NCBI RefSeq assembly: GCF_028201475.1
Contig: NZ_CP116383.1
Span: forward strand, 744,001 to 808,000
Length of the DNA: 64,000 bases
Direction of reading: 5' to 3'
DNA from: Vibrio sp. SCSIO 43137
GTDB lineage: Bacteria; Pseudomonadota; Gammaproteobacteria; Enterobacterales; Vibrionaceae
A program made the position numbers and the translations under genes. This document shows, in pieces, positions 8,851-17,206 of the stretch. Each line of letters begins with the position of its first letter. The stretch's first letter is position 1. The notes under the pieces are model-generated. The model was given only the letters and a program-made list of their open reading frames with translations. It did not search any database and was not told the origin of the DNA.

Positions 8851-8874
8851 CTAGGGTCAACAGACCCTAGTTTA
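8851..8874 (+). terminator. Terminator hairpin between pomB and dcuR
   Basis: CTAGGGTC at 8851-8858 and GACCCTAG at 8863-8870 form a perfect 8-bp stem with an AACA loop, followed by TTTA. The dcuR stop codon (8867-8869, minus strand) lies inside the 3' arm, so the two convergent genes share the structure. The T-tract is short on both strands. Confidence 0.65.
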
Positions 8875-9547
8875 CCTGCTGATATAAACGACGGGGCCTG
8901 CCGCCGGTATTGTAGTTGAGTACCAGACGGATCAGGCCTTCTGATTCCAGAAATTCCAGATACCTTCTTGCCGTTATTCTGCTGACATTCATACGCTCAC
9001 CGATATCGCTGGCAGAAAAGTCATTCAACTGTTCCCGTTTTAGTATTTCTGTTAGTGAAGCCAGCGTGGTGGCATCAATGCCTTTCGGCGTTGCCCTGGT
9101 TTTTTGCGGCGCTTTTCTTAACAGCCGGTCGATTTCACCCTGATCGACCGTGTCTGTCTCTGTTAGCTGACGGGTATACTCTTTATAGTCTGTTAATGCC
9201 TGCAATACCCGTGACATGCGGATGGGCTTAATCAGATAGTCAACCACACCTAATTGAACTGTCTGCTGAACGGTACTGGTTTCTCTCTCGGCGGTGGTCA
9301 TAATAAAGTCGCACTCAGCATTCTGCTCGCGTAACTGACGCATTACGCTAATACCGCTGCCATCGGGCAAGGTGATATCGACAAAGATAAGTCTGGGCTT
9401 AAACAGCTGGTACTGCATCAATGCCTCAGCACAGTTTTCGCTGACGGCGACCACCTGAAAACCGGGATGCTGATTGATGGTCGATTCCAGCGTGTAGCTT
9501 GCCCTGACATCATCCTCAAGAATCATTACACTCAGTTTATCTGTCAT
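8867..9547 (-). CDS. dcuR: CitB/DcuR-family response regulator
   Basis: About 226 residues. The N-terminal receiver domain has the acidic pair EDD (11-13), the phosphorylation site FVDITLPDGSG (Asp57), and conserved TTAE and YLIKPI. The C-terminal half is a winged-helix-type HTH (FSASDIGERMNVSRITARRYLEFLESEGLI), typical of CitB/DcuR/DpiA regulators. I chose the ATG at 9547 over one four codons upstream because GAGG lies seven bases before it. It overlaps the dcuS stop by 11 bases, so the pair is coupled. It probably activates the divergent dcu transporter gene in response to C4-dicarboxylates; this is inferred from family and position. Confidence 0.85.
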   Translation of the reverse strand: MTDKLSVMILEDDVRASYTLESTINQHPGFQVVAVSENCAEALMQYQLFKPRLIFVDITLPDGSGISVMRQLREQNAECDFIMTTAERETSTVQQTVQLGVVDYLIKPIRMSRVLQALTDYKEYTRQLTETDTVDQGEIDRLLRKAPQKTRATPKGIDATTLASLTEILKREQLNDFSASDIGERMNVSRITARRYLEFLESEGLIRLVLNYNTGGRPRRLYQQVN

Positions 9548-11141
9548 TCTCAACCTCATCTTTGTTCAGGTAGATACTAAATAGGGTGGTCTGTTTCTCC
9601 GTCCGTTCCCAGTCGATACTGCCATGAAAGTAGTCTACTAATTGTTTTACCAGATAGAGACCGATACCGCTGTGTTCATCGTTATCTTTTGAACTGACAC
9701 CAAACTCCAGAATATGGGCGGAGAGCTTCTCTTCGATCCCTGCGCCGCTGTCCTGCACTTCCAGAATGATATGGCTGCTTCTGTCACTGATATAGACGGA
9801 AATCTCCGGTTTTCTCTGTTGTCGGTTCTGCCATGAAGCCAGCAAAGCATTATCAACAATATTGCCGATAATGGTGATCAGCTTTTCAGAGGCGTTTTTG
9901 TGGTAGGCCGATAGGTGGCTGTCAGGATCGATACTGTATTTGACTCCCAGCTCGGATGCCTTATTGAACTTAGCCAGTAACAAGCTGGCGACAGCACTGT
10001 CGGTAACAGACATAACAATATTGCGCAGTACTGACTGATATTTATCTGTCTCCTGCTGAATATACTCGATACTCTCCCGGTATTTTCCTGTCTGTAACAG
10101 GCCGGAGATAACGTTGAGTTTATTGGAGTATTCATGAGTTTTACTACGCAGAATACCTGTGTAGTTTTTCAGATCATTGACTTCACGTTCCAGTTCATCG
10201 CGGTTTAAGTTGGCAAAGAAAACAATAACGTAACCCGTTAGTCCTTTAAATGTGTTGATAGGATAGATATGGGCGCGATATTTCAGTTTACCGATAGAGA
10301 AATCGCCCTGATGGAACATACCGTTTGATGTCAGAACCAGATGACTCAGAGGGATAGAGTAGTCCGACAGCTCATGTTTTATATAGTCATAGCGGTTTAA
10401 TGTTCCCATGGAAAGCAGCTTAATGGCGCTGTTGTTGATGGTGGTGATGGCCATATTGCTGTCTATGGCGATAATGGCGTCGCGTATGCTGTCAAATACC
10501 ATCTCGTGTTCGCGGAACTTATTAACGATAAATTCCGGCTCGAAGTCGAGAAAGGTTTTTCTGATTTTAAAAACAAAGGCAACAATGGCCGCCATACCCA
10601 GCAGGTAAACACTGCCGACTATCAGGCCGATATCGCTAAACTCTTTCAGCAGAATGCTGGAGGTTTTTACCGATAAGTAGCCGATGCAGATCGCCCCTAT
10701 GACTTCACCATTTAACAGGATGGGAGAGAAGTTTCTGATGGCTTCACCAAGGGAGCCAGAAGCAACACTACTGTATTCGAGCCCTTGTTCCAGTGCCGGA
10801 AAGATATCATCACCGATAAAGTGCTTGCCAAGTTTATCGGGAGTCGGGTGACTAAGGCGCATGGCATTCTTATCAACAACAACGATATAAGAAGCATCAG
10901 TGCTGCTGCGGATCCCTTCTATGTAATCCTGAAGTGCATAAGGCTGGCCGTTGTTTTTTGCCTCTACCGCATTAATGATAACAGGGTTGTGAGCCAAAAC
11001 TCTGGCAAGCTCCAGTCCCCGAGCCTGAAAGCTCTCCTGATGGGAGGTTTTCAGCAGAAACAGAATCGCCGATGTGACAACAATTACGATAAATGAAGAA
11101 GTCGCAATAGTTGTGATGGCCAGATAGCTTTTGAGCTTCAT
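9537..11141 (-). CDS. dcuS: DcuS/CitA-family sensor histidine kinase
   Basis: About 534 residues. Order of parts: a first membrane helix (10-31); a periplasmic PAS-like sensor (32-165) with the DcuS ligand residues in MRLSHP (Arg95, His98) and AIRNFSP (Arg136, Phe138); a second helix (170-192); a cytoplasmic PAS domain (210-310); the H-box RSKTHEYSNKLNVISGLLQ (His336); and an HATPase domain with IGNIVDNAL and SGIGLYLVKQL. Conservation of the binding residues suggests C4-dicarboxylate or citrate sensing. An open frame extends 36 codons further upstream. The ATG at 11141 is preferred because AGGT precedes it and because family members start just before the first helix. Confidence 0.85.
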   Translation of the reverse strand: MKLKSYLAITTIATSSFIVIVVTSAILFLLKTSHQESFQARGLELARVLAHNPVIINAVEAKNNGQPYALQDYIEGIRSSTDASYIVVVDKNAMRLSHPTPDKLGKHFIGDDIFPALEQGLEYSSVASGSLGEAIRNFSPILLNGEVIGAICIGYLSVKTSSILLKEFSDIGLIVGSVYLLGMAAIVAFVFKIRKTFLDFEPEFIVNKFREHEMVFDSIRDAIIAIDSNMAITTINNSAIKLLSMGTLNRYDYIKHELSDYSIPLSHLVLTSNGMFHQGDFSIGKLKYRAHIYPINTFKGLTGYVIVFFANLNRDELEREVNDLKNYTGILRSKTHEYSNKLNVISGLLQTGKYRESIEYIQQETDKYQSVLRNIVMSVTDSAVASLLLAKFNKASELGVKYSIDPDSHLSAYHKNASEKLITIIGNIVDNALLASWQNRQQRKPEISVYISDRSSHIILEVQDSGAGIEEKLSAHILEFGVSSKDNDEHSGIGLYLVKQLVDYFHGSIDWERTEKQTTLFSIYLNKDEVENDR

Positions 11142-11220
11142 AGGTTGACCTGTTATTAACAAAAACCGTATTATTTGAATGAGTATATCGGCCGCAGTAC
11201 GATAGGTTCTATGTGCCAAG

Positions 11221-11272
11221 TCAGAAATTGAAGCGATGATTTCTGACAAAAGTGGTTACAAAAGTTACAAAA
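11221..11272. promoter_or_regulatory. Candidate operators in the dcuS/dcuB intergenic region
   Basis: Two ordered elements lie in the 320-base divergent gap. TCAGAAAT (11221-11228) and ATTTCTGA (11239-11246) form a perfect inverted repeat with a 10-base spacer. GTTACAAAA occurs twice head to tail at 11255-11263 and 11264-11272. Such repeats are expected of regulator binding sites. DcuR is the obvious candidate, but I cannot assign them. No clear FNR or CRP site and no good -35/-10 pair is seen. The rest of the gap is AT-rich without a gene. Confidence 0.45.
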
Positions 11273-11461
11273 CCAATAATTAGTTACGATAGTCCCGCCC
11301 TCCGATTTCGCTTTTTTGAGAATTGTTATAGTGAGTCCAATATCAATATCCCTACAAATCATACTGTTTTTATTTTGCCCGCACAGGGTAACGCCTTATT
11401 AGGCTCTTTAGTGCCTGCATGATTCGGGAGTATACGAATTACTCTAAAATAAGGAAAAATT

Positions 11462-12784
11462 ATGTTTTATATCCATTTAATGCTGCTGCTCGCAGTGATA
11501 TTTGTCGGTATCCGGCATGGCGGAATCGCCTTTGGCCTGTTGGGGGGCTTAGGGGTTTCAGTTCTGGCATTTGTATTTGGTGTTGCACCGGGGACACCGC
11601 CAATCAGTGTTATGTTGATCATCCTTGCGGTAGTGGCAGCATCAGCGACGCTGGAAGCGACCGGCGGCCTTAAACTGCTGGTAAAATATGCAGAAAAACT
11701 GCTGCGTAAACACCCTAATCAGGTGGTTTTCCTTGGTCCTCTTTGCACCTATTCCCTTACTGTTCTGGTCGGCACTGGTCACTCTGTTTATCCTCTTTTG
11801 CCTGTAATCTATGATGTTGCCTATAAAAAAGGTATTCGCCCTGAGCGTCCTATGGCGATGGCAACGGTTGCCTCTCAGATGGGTATTACAGCAAGCCCGA
11901 TTGCTGCAGCGGCAGCCGTTGTCATGGCGACAGCCGTTGACAACAATCTGGATATCGGCCTGATCGACGTTCTTAAAGTGACCATTCCTGCAACATTGGC
12001 TGGTGTGCTGGTTGCTTGTACATGGAGCCTTAAGCGCGGTAAAGATCTGGATAAAGATGCTGAATTTAAAGCGCGTTGTGAAGACGAAGAGTTTCGTAAT
12101 GAACTGATAGATACAGAAGCAGAAACGAAAGAGGGTTCAACAGAAGATAAGAAAGCGAAAACCGGCCTGACCATTTTTGTTCTGGGTATTGCGACGGTTA
12201 TCTTTGTTGCCATGTTTGGTAAGAGCCTGAACCTGCTTCCGGCTGGCGTGAAGATGTCTGTGGCGATTCAGTTCCTGATGCTTTCTGTTGGTGCGATTAT
12301 TTTGCTGGTGACTAAAGCTCAGCCTAAGAAGATCGTGACCAGTCATGTATTTACTGCCGGTATGACGGCGGTGATCATCATCTTTGGTATCGCCTGGATG
12401 AGTAATACTATTATCAGCTTCCACAAGCCTTATCTGGTCTCTATGGTCAGTGATGTGGTGAGTATCCATCCGTGGAGTTTTGCTATCGCCATGTTTGTCG
12501 CTTCAGTGTTCCTGAAGAGTCAGGCCGCGGTATTAACCATTATGTTACCTCTTGGCTTCTCACTGGGCATTCCTGCTCCGGTTCTGATTGGTGTACTGCC
12601 GGCGTGTTATGCCTACTTCTTCTTCCCGTTCTACCCTAGTGATCTGGCTGCCATCAGCTTTGACCGCTCAGGAACAACCAGAATCGGTAAATATGTACTG
12701 AATCACAGCTTCCTTCTGCCGGGCTTTATCGGCGTTGGTGTAGCAACAACAGTAGGTTACTTCCTTTCTATGGCGGTAAACTAA
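11462..12784 (+). CDS. dcuB: Anaerobic C4-dicarboxylate transporter, DcuA/DcuB family
   Basis: A 440-residue polytopic inner-membrane protein with about ten or more hydrophobic segments and a charged cytoplasmic loop near residues 185-235 (KRGKDLDKDAEF, then ETKEGSTEDKK). Family features are VGTGHSVYPLLPVIYDVAYKKGIRPERPMA, SQMGITASPIAAA and the C-terminal LKSQAAVLTIMLPLGFSLG and FFPFYPSDLAAISFDRSGTT. Dcu carriers exchange fumarate, malate or aspartate for succinate during anaerobic growth. DcuB fits better than DcuA because a DcuSR pair is divergent from it, but the paralogue call is not certain. An AAGGAAAAAT ribosome-binding site precedes the ATG. Confidence 0.88.
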   Translation: MFYIHLMLLLAVIFVGIRHGGIAFGLLGGLGVSVLAFVFGVAPGTPPISVMLIILAVVAASATLEATGGLKLLVKYAEKLLRKHPNQVVFLGPLCTYSLTVLVGTGHSVYPLLPVIYDVAYKKGIRPERPMAMATVASQMGITASPIAAAAAVVMATAVDNNLDIGLIDVLKVTIPATLAGVLVACTWSLKRGKDLDKDAEFKARCEDEEFRNELIDTEAETKEGSTEDKKAKTGLTIFVLGIATVIFVAMFGKSLNLLPAGVKMSVAIQFLMLSVGAIILLVTKAQPKKIVTSHVFTAGMTAVIIIFGIAWMSNTIISFHKPYLVSMVSDVVSIHPWSFAIAMFVASVFLKSQAAVLTIMLPLGFSLGIPAPVLIGVLPACYAYFFFPFYPSDLAAISFDRSGTTRIGKYVLNHSFLLPGFIGVGVATTVGYFLSMAVN

Positions 12785-12792
12785 CTCTGCCT

Positions 12793-12825
12793 GAGCCTGT
12801 AGCCATAGTGTTACAGGCTCTCCCC
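12793..12825 (+). terminator. Terminator hairpin after dcuB
   Basis: GAGCCTGTA at 12793-12801 pairs perfectly with TACAGGCTC at 12812-12820 around a 10-base loop. A pyrimidine-rich tail (TCCCCTCTGTTT) follows rather than a clean T-tract. Confidence 0.6.
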
Positions 12826-12860
12826 TCTGTTTAATACTCTTCCTTTAGCTAAAAATGGTG

Positions 12861-12866
12861 TATAAT
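12861..12866 (+). promoter_or_regulatory. Probable -10 box of thiI
   Basis: A consensus TATAAT lies 73 bases before the thiI start, followed by a GC-rich discriminator (CCCGCGCC). No good -35 hexamer is found at 16-18 bases upstream. Confidence 0.5.
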
Positions 12867-12938
12867 CCCGCGCCTTAGTTTTCTGGTGTATCGCACCGGA
12901 AAGTTGATCTCTTTGCCTTAAGACTAGCGAAATCAGAT

Positions 12939-14387
12939 ATGAAATTTATTGTTAAGCCCCATCCGGAGATTTTTGTTAAAAGTGAATCTGTGCGTAAGCG
13001 CTTCACTCGTATACTGGAGTGTAATCTGAGGATTATTATCCAGCGCAGAACGGAATCTGTGGCGGTATTCAATCGTCGTGACCATATTGAAGTATCAGCC
13101 AATAGTGATGAGTATTACCAACAAGTTTTAACCATTCTGACTCACACACCCGGTATTCATCATGTTCTGGAAGTGCAGCAGTCTGACTTTAAAGATATGC
13201 ATGATATCTATGAGCAGGTGCTGGCGCTTAGTGGCAAGAAAATCGAAAATAAAACTTTTGTGGTTCGTGTTAAGCGTCGCGGTAAGCATGATTTTACCTC
13301 TATTGAGTTGGAGCGTTATGTCGGTGGCGGTCTGAATCAGTCTGTTGAAAGTGCCCGCGTTAAGCTGAACAAGCCGGATGTGACAGTAAATATCGAGATA
13401 GCCAATGATAAGCTCAATCAGGTTATTGCCCGCCATAAAGGTCTGGGTGGCTTCCCTCTGGGTACTCAGGAAGATGTACTTAGCCTGATTTCCGGTGGTT
13501 TTGATTCCGGTGTTTCCAGTTACCTGCATATTAAACGTGGCTCAAAAACCCATTACTGTTTCTTTAATCTTGGCGGTCCTGCCCATGAGATTGGCGTTAA
13601 GCAGGTCTCTCACTATTTGTGGAATAAATACGGCTCTTCAGCCAAGGTGAAGTTTATCTCGGTAGACTTTGAACCAGTTGTGGCTGAGATTCTGGAAAAA
13701 GTGGATGACGGTCAGATGGGCGTTGTGCTGAAGCGTATGTTTATGCGTGCAGGCGGAATGCTGGCAGAGAAGTTTGGTATTCAGGCACTGGTCACCGGTG
13801 AAGCACTGGGGCAGGTATCCAGCCAGACTCTGACTAACCTGCGTCATATTGACGGTGTGACGGATACCTTGATTCTTCGTCCCCTGATCAACTGGGATAA
13901 AGAAGATATTATCGATCTGTCCCGTATTATCGGTACGGAAGATTTTGCCAAGGTAATGCCGGAGTATTGCGGTGTTATCTCAAGAAAACCAACGGTGAAA
14001 GCGGTTAAAGAGAAGCTGGAGAAAGAAGAAGATAACTTCGATTTCTCTGTGCTTGAGCAGGCGGTTTACAATGCCCGCGTAATGGATATCCGTGATATCG
14101 AAAAACAGGCGCAGGAGGAAGCGCCTGAAGTTGAGCTGGTTAAGGCCGTTGAAGAACATGCCGTGGTACTGGATATCCGTAGCCCGGATGAAGAGGATGA
14201 AAACCCTCTTGAGCTGGATGGGGTAGATGTGAAGCATCTTCCTTTCTATAAGCTGGCGACTAAGTTTGGCGATCTGGATCAGACTAAGCAGTACCTGCTT
14301 TACTGTGATCGTGGCGTAATGAGCCGCTTGCAGGCGCTTTATCTGAAAGAGCAGGGCTTTAACAACGTAAAAGTGTATCGTCCTTAA
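12939..14387 (+). CDS. thiI: tRNA 4-thiouridine synthase / thiamine sulfur carrier protein ThiI
   Basis: A 482-residue, four-part protein: an N-terminal ferredoxin-like segment, a THUMP RNA-binding domain (to about 165), a PP-loop ATPase with SGGFDSG near residue 185, and a C-terminal rhodanese domain. The two functional cysteines match E. coli positions: Cys344 in [12 protein letters not shown] and the persulfide-carrying Cys456 in YCDRGVMSR. It makes 4-thiouridine at tRNA position 8 and passes sulfur to thiamine thiazole synthesis. It is a single-gene unit with its own -10 box and a strong terminator. Confidence 0.97.
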   Translation: MKFIVKPHPEIFVKSESVRKRFTRILECNLRIIIQRRTESVAVFNRRDHIEVSANSDEYYQQVLTILTHTPGIHHVLEVQQSDFKDMHDIYEQVLALSGKKIENKTFVVRVKRRGKHDFTSIELERYVGGGLNQSVESARVKLNKPDVTVNIEIANDKLNQVIARHKGLGGFPLGTQEDVLSLISGGFDSGVSSYLHIKRGSKTHYCFFNLGGPAHEIGVKQVSHYLWNKYGSSAKVKFISVDFEPVVAEILEKVDDGQMGVVLKRMFMRAGGMLAEKFGIQALVTGEALGQVSSQTLTNLRHIDGVTDTLILRPLINWDKEDIIDLSRIIGTEDFAKVMPEYCGVISRKPTVKAVKEKLEKEEDNFDFSVLEQAVYNARVMDIRDIEKQAQEEAPEVELVKAVEEHAVVLDIRSPDEEDENPLELDGVDVKHLPFYKLATKFGDLDQTKQYLLYCDRGVMSRLQALYLKEQGFNNVKVYRP

Positions 14388-14407
14388 CAGAAGCAATGAG
14401 ATTGATA

Positions 14408-14437
14408 AAACAGCTGGCTTAGGTCAGCTGTTTTTTT
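14408..14437 (+). terminator. Intrinsic terminator after thiI
   Basis: AAACAGCTG at 14408-14416 and CAGCTGTTT at 14425-14433 form a stem over an 8-base loop, followed by an uninterrupted T run to 14437. Confidence 0.85.
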
Positions 14438-14472
14438 ATGCCTGCAAGTCAGAATCTCAAAAAACGACAGGC

Positions 14473-14499
14473 AAAAAAAAGCACCGCTATAAGCGGTGC
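14473..14499 (-). terminator. Intrinsic terminator of gcvB
   Basis: GCACCGCT at 14481-14488 and AGCGGTGC at 14492-14499 form a perfect 8-bp stem. On the minus strand eight Ts follow (14480-14473). On the plus strand it could also act as a back-up for thiI through AAAATAATTTTTT. Confidence 0.88.
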
Positions 14500-14677
14500 A
14501 AAATAATTTTTTGACAGACAGGTCAAATTTATACAGGAAGTATGTATCTGGTCTCAACAGGTGGTACGAGATACAGGTGGTAGAATTCTACCTTAACTCG
14601 AATTCGAGTTTTGCAAACACAACATCGCAACATCAATCCAATTGATTCATAGAATCAAGCCGTTCAGGAGTGAGCTG
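14473..14677 (-). ncRNA. gcvB: Small RNA GcvB
   Basis: It lies divergent from gcvA, exactly where GcvB sits in enterobacteria, and is about 205 nt, like the E. coli RNA. On the minus strand it contains the G/U-rich targeting segment GATGTTGCGATGTTGTGTTT (R1 region, minus strand of 14634-14611). It also has the second conserved segment ACTTCCTGTA (14541-14532), then ACCTGTCTGTC. It ends in the GcvB-type terminator GCACCGCT...AGCGGTGC with eight Ts. GcvB is an Hfq-dependent repressor of amino-acid and peptide transporter mRNAs, induced by GcvA when glycine is abundant. Its middle carries two perfect palindromes (positions 14578-14591 and 14596-14611), likely hairpins. The 5' end is inferred from the promoter. 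Confidence 0.9.
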
Positions 14678-14685
14678 CGAGGCAA

Positions 14686-14714
14686 AATATAGAATTTCTC
14701 TGGCTGTCAGGCAA
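14686..14714 (-). promoter_or_regulatory. Promoter of gcvB
   Basis: On the minus strand, TTGCCT (14714-14709) and TATATT (14691-14686) are separated by exactly 17 bases. This places the GcvB 5' end near 14676-14679. The region is shared with the divergent gcvA promoter, the expected site for GcvA binding. Confidence 0.75.
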
Positions 14715-14723
14715 TCGACATTT

Positions 14724-14729
14724 TATAAT
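14724..14729 (+). promoter_or_regulatory. Probable -10 box of gcvA
   Basis: TATAAT lies 43 bases before the gcvA start. No good -35 is present, and the upstream half overlaps the gcvB promoter, consistent with divergent control and autoregulation by GcvA. Confidence 0.5.
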
Positions 14730-14771
14730 GTTTCGGATAAAAAAAACTAATGTGTTAATCAGAGGTTATAA

Positions 14772-15680
14772 ATGTCCAGAAGGTTACCCCCGTTAAACTC
14801 ATTAAAAGTCTTTGAAGCTGCAGCCCGGCACTTAAGTTTTACCCGTGCTGCAGAGGAGCTTTTTGTGACACAGGCTGCGGTTAGTCATCAGATAAAAGCA
14901 TTAGAAGAATTTTTGAATATAAAGCTTTTTCGCCGCCGCAACCGCTCTCTGCTCCTGACTGAGGAGGGACAGAGCTATTTTTTAGATATCAAGGATATCT
15001 TCAGCTCCATTGCCGAAGCTACGGACAAGGTGTTAGAACGTCATGAGAAGGGCGCATTAACCATCAGCCTACCGCCCAGCTTTGCTATTCAGTGGTTGGT
15101 ACCGCGCTTAGCTGACTTTAATCAACAAGAGCCCGATATTGATGTTCGCATAAAGGCCGTTGATCTGGATGAAGGCTCACTGACCGATGATGTTGATGTT
15201 GCCATCTACTACGGCAGAGGAAGCTGGCCCGGTCTGAGAGCCGATAAACTTTATCAGGAATACTTGGTTCCTCTCTGTTCCCCGAAACTGCTGGTGGGTA
15301 AAAAGCCGCTGATGGGGCTGGATGATCTGAAAGATCATACCTTGCTACATGATACTTCCCGTAAAGAGTGGAAACAGTTTGTAAAGCAAAACCATATCGA
15401 AGGGGTTAACGTAAACCACGGGCCTATTTTCAGCCACTCAACCATGGTGCTTCAGGCTGCTGTTCACGGTCAGGGGGTTGCTCTGGGCAATAACGTACTG
15501 GCGCAACCAGAGCTGGATGCAGGTCGGTTAGTTTCTCCTTTTAACGAAGTTCTGGTGAGCAAAAATGCCTTCTACGTGGTTTGTCACGATAAACAGGCAG
15601 ATTCCGGCCGTATCGCTACTTTCCGCGACTGGATGCTGGCTAAGGCTGCCAGTGAACAGGAGGTATTGATTGATGAATAG
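14772..15680 (+). CDS. gcvA: LysR-type glycine cleavage system regulator GcvA
   Basis: A 302-residue LysR-family transcription factor. The N-terminal winged HTH is clear (LSFTRAAEELFVTQAAVSHQIKALEEFLNIKLF, about residues 22-54), and the start MSRRLPPLNSLKVFEAAARH is the GcvA signature. The remainder is the periplasmic-binding-protein-like effector domain. GcvA activates the gcv operon when glycine is present, represses it with purines and GcvR, and activates gcvB, which is encoded divergently here. The 3' end overlaps the following DUF423 gene, making a gcvA-DUF423-rlmM operon. Confidence 0.95.
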   Translation: MSRRLPPLNSLKVFEAAARHLSFTRAAEELFVTQAAVSHQIKALEEFLNIKLFRRRNRSLLLTEEGQSYFLDIKDIFSSIAEATDKVLERHEKGALTISLPPSFAIQWLVPRLADFNQQEPDIDVRIKAVDLDEGSLTDDVDVAIYYGRGSWPGLRADKLYQEYLVPLCSPKLLVGKKPLMGLDDLKDHTLLHDTSRKEWKQFVKQNHIEGVNVNHGPIFSHSTMVLQAAVHGQGVALGNNVLAQPELDAGRLVSPFNEVLVSKNAFYVVCHDKQADSGRIATFRDWMLAKAASEQEVLIDE

Positions 15681-16077
15681 TGCGGTTTCTCTCCGGTTGC
15701 TGTTTGCCGGGCTGTCGGGGATGTCTGCGGTCGGATTAGGGGCGTTTGCTGCCCATGGACTGAAATCAAGGCTGTCTGAATATCTGCTTTCGGTTTTTGA
15801 AACCGGAGTGCTGTATCAGTTCTTGCATACCTTGGCCATTATTGCCTGTGTAGTGCTGATTCAGCTAAATAGTGATGAAAAGATGCAAAAATCGCTGCTT
15901 AGAGCGTCGAATTGCTTTATCATCGGCATCCTTTGTTTCAGCGGCAGCCTTTATGGGCTGGCTCTGACTGGAATAAAATGGTTTGGTCCGGTAACGCCGT
16001 TTGGCGGACTGATGTTTATGTTAGGCTGGGGCTTTATAACTTACTCAGCTATTCAGCGATTTAAGGTGACTCAATGA
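15673..16077 (+). CDS. DUF423 membrane protein (YgdD type)
   Basis: About 134 residues with four hydrophobic segments (about 8-28, 45-65, 75-100 and 105-125). The motif [11 protein letters not shown] near residue 25 and the C-terminal [12 protein letters not shown] are typical of DUF423/YgdD inner-membrane proteins, whose function is unknown to me. I placed the start at the ATG at 15673, nine bases after AGGAGG. A TTG one codon earlier is also possible. It overlaps the gcvA end by eight bases and its own stop overlaps rlmM. The same three-gene order is widespread in gammaproteobacteria. Confidence 0.88.
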   Translation: MNSAVSLRLLFAGLSGMSAVGLGAFAAHGLKSRLSEYLLSVFETGVLYQFLHTLAIIACVVLIQLNSDEKMQKSLLRASNCFIIGILCFSGSLYGLALTGIKWFGPVTPFGGLMFMLGWGFITYSAIQRFKVTQ

Positions 16078-17165
16078 AACAGGTTATGCTTTATTGCCGC
16101 TCAGGATTTGAAAAAGAGTGTGCCGGTGAAATTCAGGATAAAGCGAACCAACTGGAAGTGTTTGGCTTTCCACGCGTTAAAAACAATACGGGCTACGTGT
16201 TGTTTGAATGTTATCAGGACGGAGATGCCGACAGGCTGATTAAGAATATTGACTTTCAGTCACTGATTTTTGCCAGACAGATGTTTGCCATTTCTGCTGA
16301 GTTTACTGATCTGCCTAAAGAGGATCGTATTTCACCTATTCTGGCTGAGCTAGGTGACATTGACGGTTTCCCTATGTGTGGTGATTTACGTATTGAGACT
16401 CCGGATACCAATGAAGCCAAAGAGCTGCTTAAGTTCTGCCGTAAGTTTACCGTGCCGCTGCGTCAGGCAATGAGAGGCAAAGGATTACTGTTTAAAAAAG
16501 ATAACCCGAAAAAGCCGGTGCTGCATGTCTGCTTTATTGAGCCGGGGCACTGCTTTATTGGTCACTCATACCCGTCTAATAACTCACCTTTCTTTATGGG
16601 CATTCCGCGCCTTAAGTTTCCCGCTGATGCGCCAAGCCGCTCAACCCTGAAACTGGAAGAGGCATTTCACGTGTTTATTCCCAAAGAAGAGTGGGATACC
16701 AGACTGGCTTCAGGAATGTGGGGGGTAGATCTTGGCGCCTGTCCGGGTGGCTGGACCTATCAGTTGGTTAAACGCTCTATGTTTGTTCACGCCATTGATA
16801 ACGGCATGATGGCGGACAGCCTGATGGAAACGGGTCAGGTTAAGCACCATATGGTGGATGGTTTTAAGTTTGAACCGGCAAGAAAGAACGTTACCTGGCT
16901 GGTTTGCGATATGGTGGAGAAGCCATCCCGCGTTGCACAGCTAATGGGAGAGTGGATCTACCGTGGCTGGGCTAAAGAAGCCATCTTCAACCTTAAGCTG
17001 CCGATGAAAGGGCGCTATGACGAGGTTCTTGAAGATATTGAAACCCTTAAGCTGTTTTTGTCTGAAAATGGGGTGAAGTACAGATTGCAGGCCAAACATC
17101 TCTACCACGACAGGGAAGAGATAACGGTGCATATACAGTGCCTGTCTAATATCTCACCACGTTAA
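16074..17165 (+). CDS. rlmM: 23S rRNA 2'-O-ribose methyltransferase (C2498) RlmM
   Basis: A 363-residue protein with an N-terminal THUMP-like region (about 1-155) and a C-terminal Rossmann methyltransferase with the SAM-binding motif [15 protein letters not shown]. Further motifs are [10 protein letters not shown] and [14 protein letters not shown], which carry the aspartate and lysine expected of the RrmJ-like tetrad. It methylates C2498 of 23S rRNA before the subunit is fully assembled. The start overlaps the DUF423 stop (ATGA). Confidence 0.96.
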   Translation: MKQVMLYCRSGFEKECAGEIQDKANQLEVFGFPRVKNNTGYVLFECYQDGDADRLIKNIDFQSLIFARQMFAISAEFTDLPKEDRISPILAELGDIDGFPMCGDLRIETPDTNEAKELLKFCRKFTVPLRQAMRGKGLLFKKDNPKKPVLHVCFIEPGHCFIGHSYPSNNSPFFMGIPRLKFPADAPSRSTLKLEEAFHVFIPKEEWDTRLASGMWGVDLGACPGGWTYQLVKRSMFVHAIDNGMMADSLMETGQVKHHMVDGFKFEPARKNVTWLVCDMVEKPSRVAQLMGEWIYRGWAKEAIFNLKLPMKGRYDEVLEDIETLKLFLSENGVKYRLQAKHLYHDREEITVHIQCLSNISPR

Positions 17166-17206
17166 GAGCGGTGACCTGAATCGCAGGCAAAGTCTTATCA
17201 ATCTTA

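Noticed and set aside
11281..11345. CRP or FNR box in the dcuS/dcuB gap
   Set aside because: Only poor half matches were found (AGTGA-N6-TATCA; ATATCAATAT); neither symmetric consensus is met.
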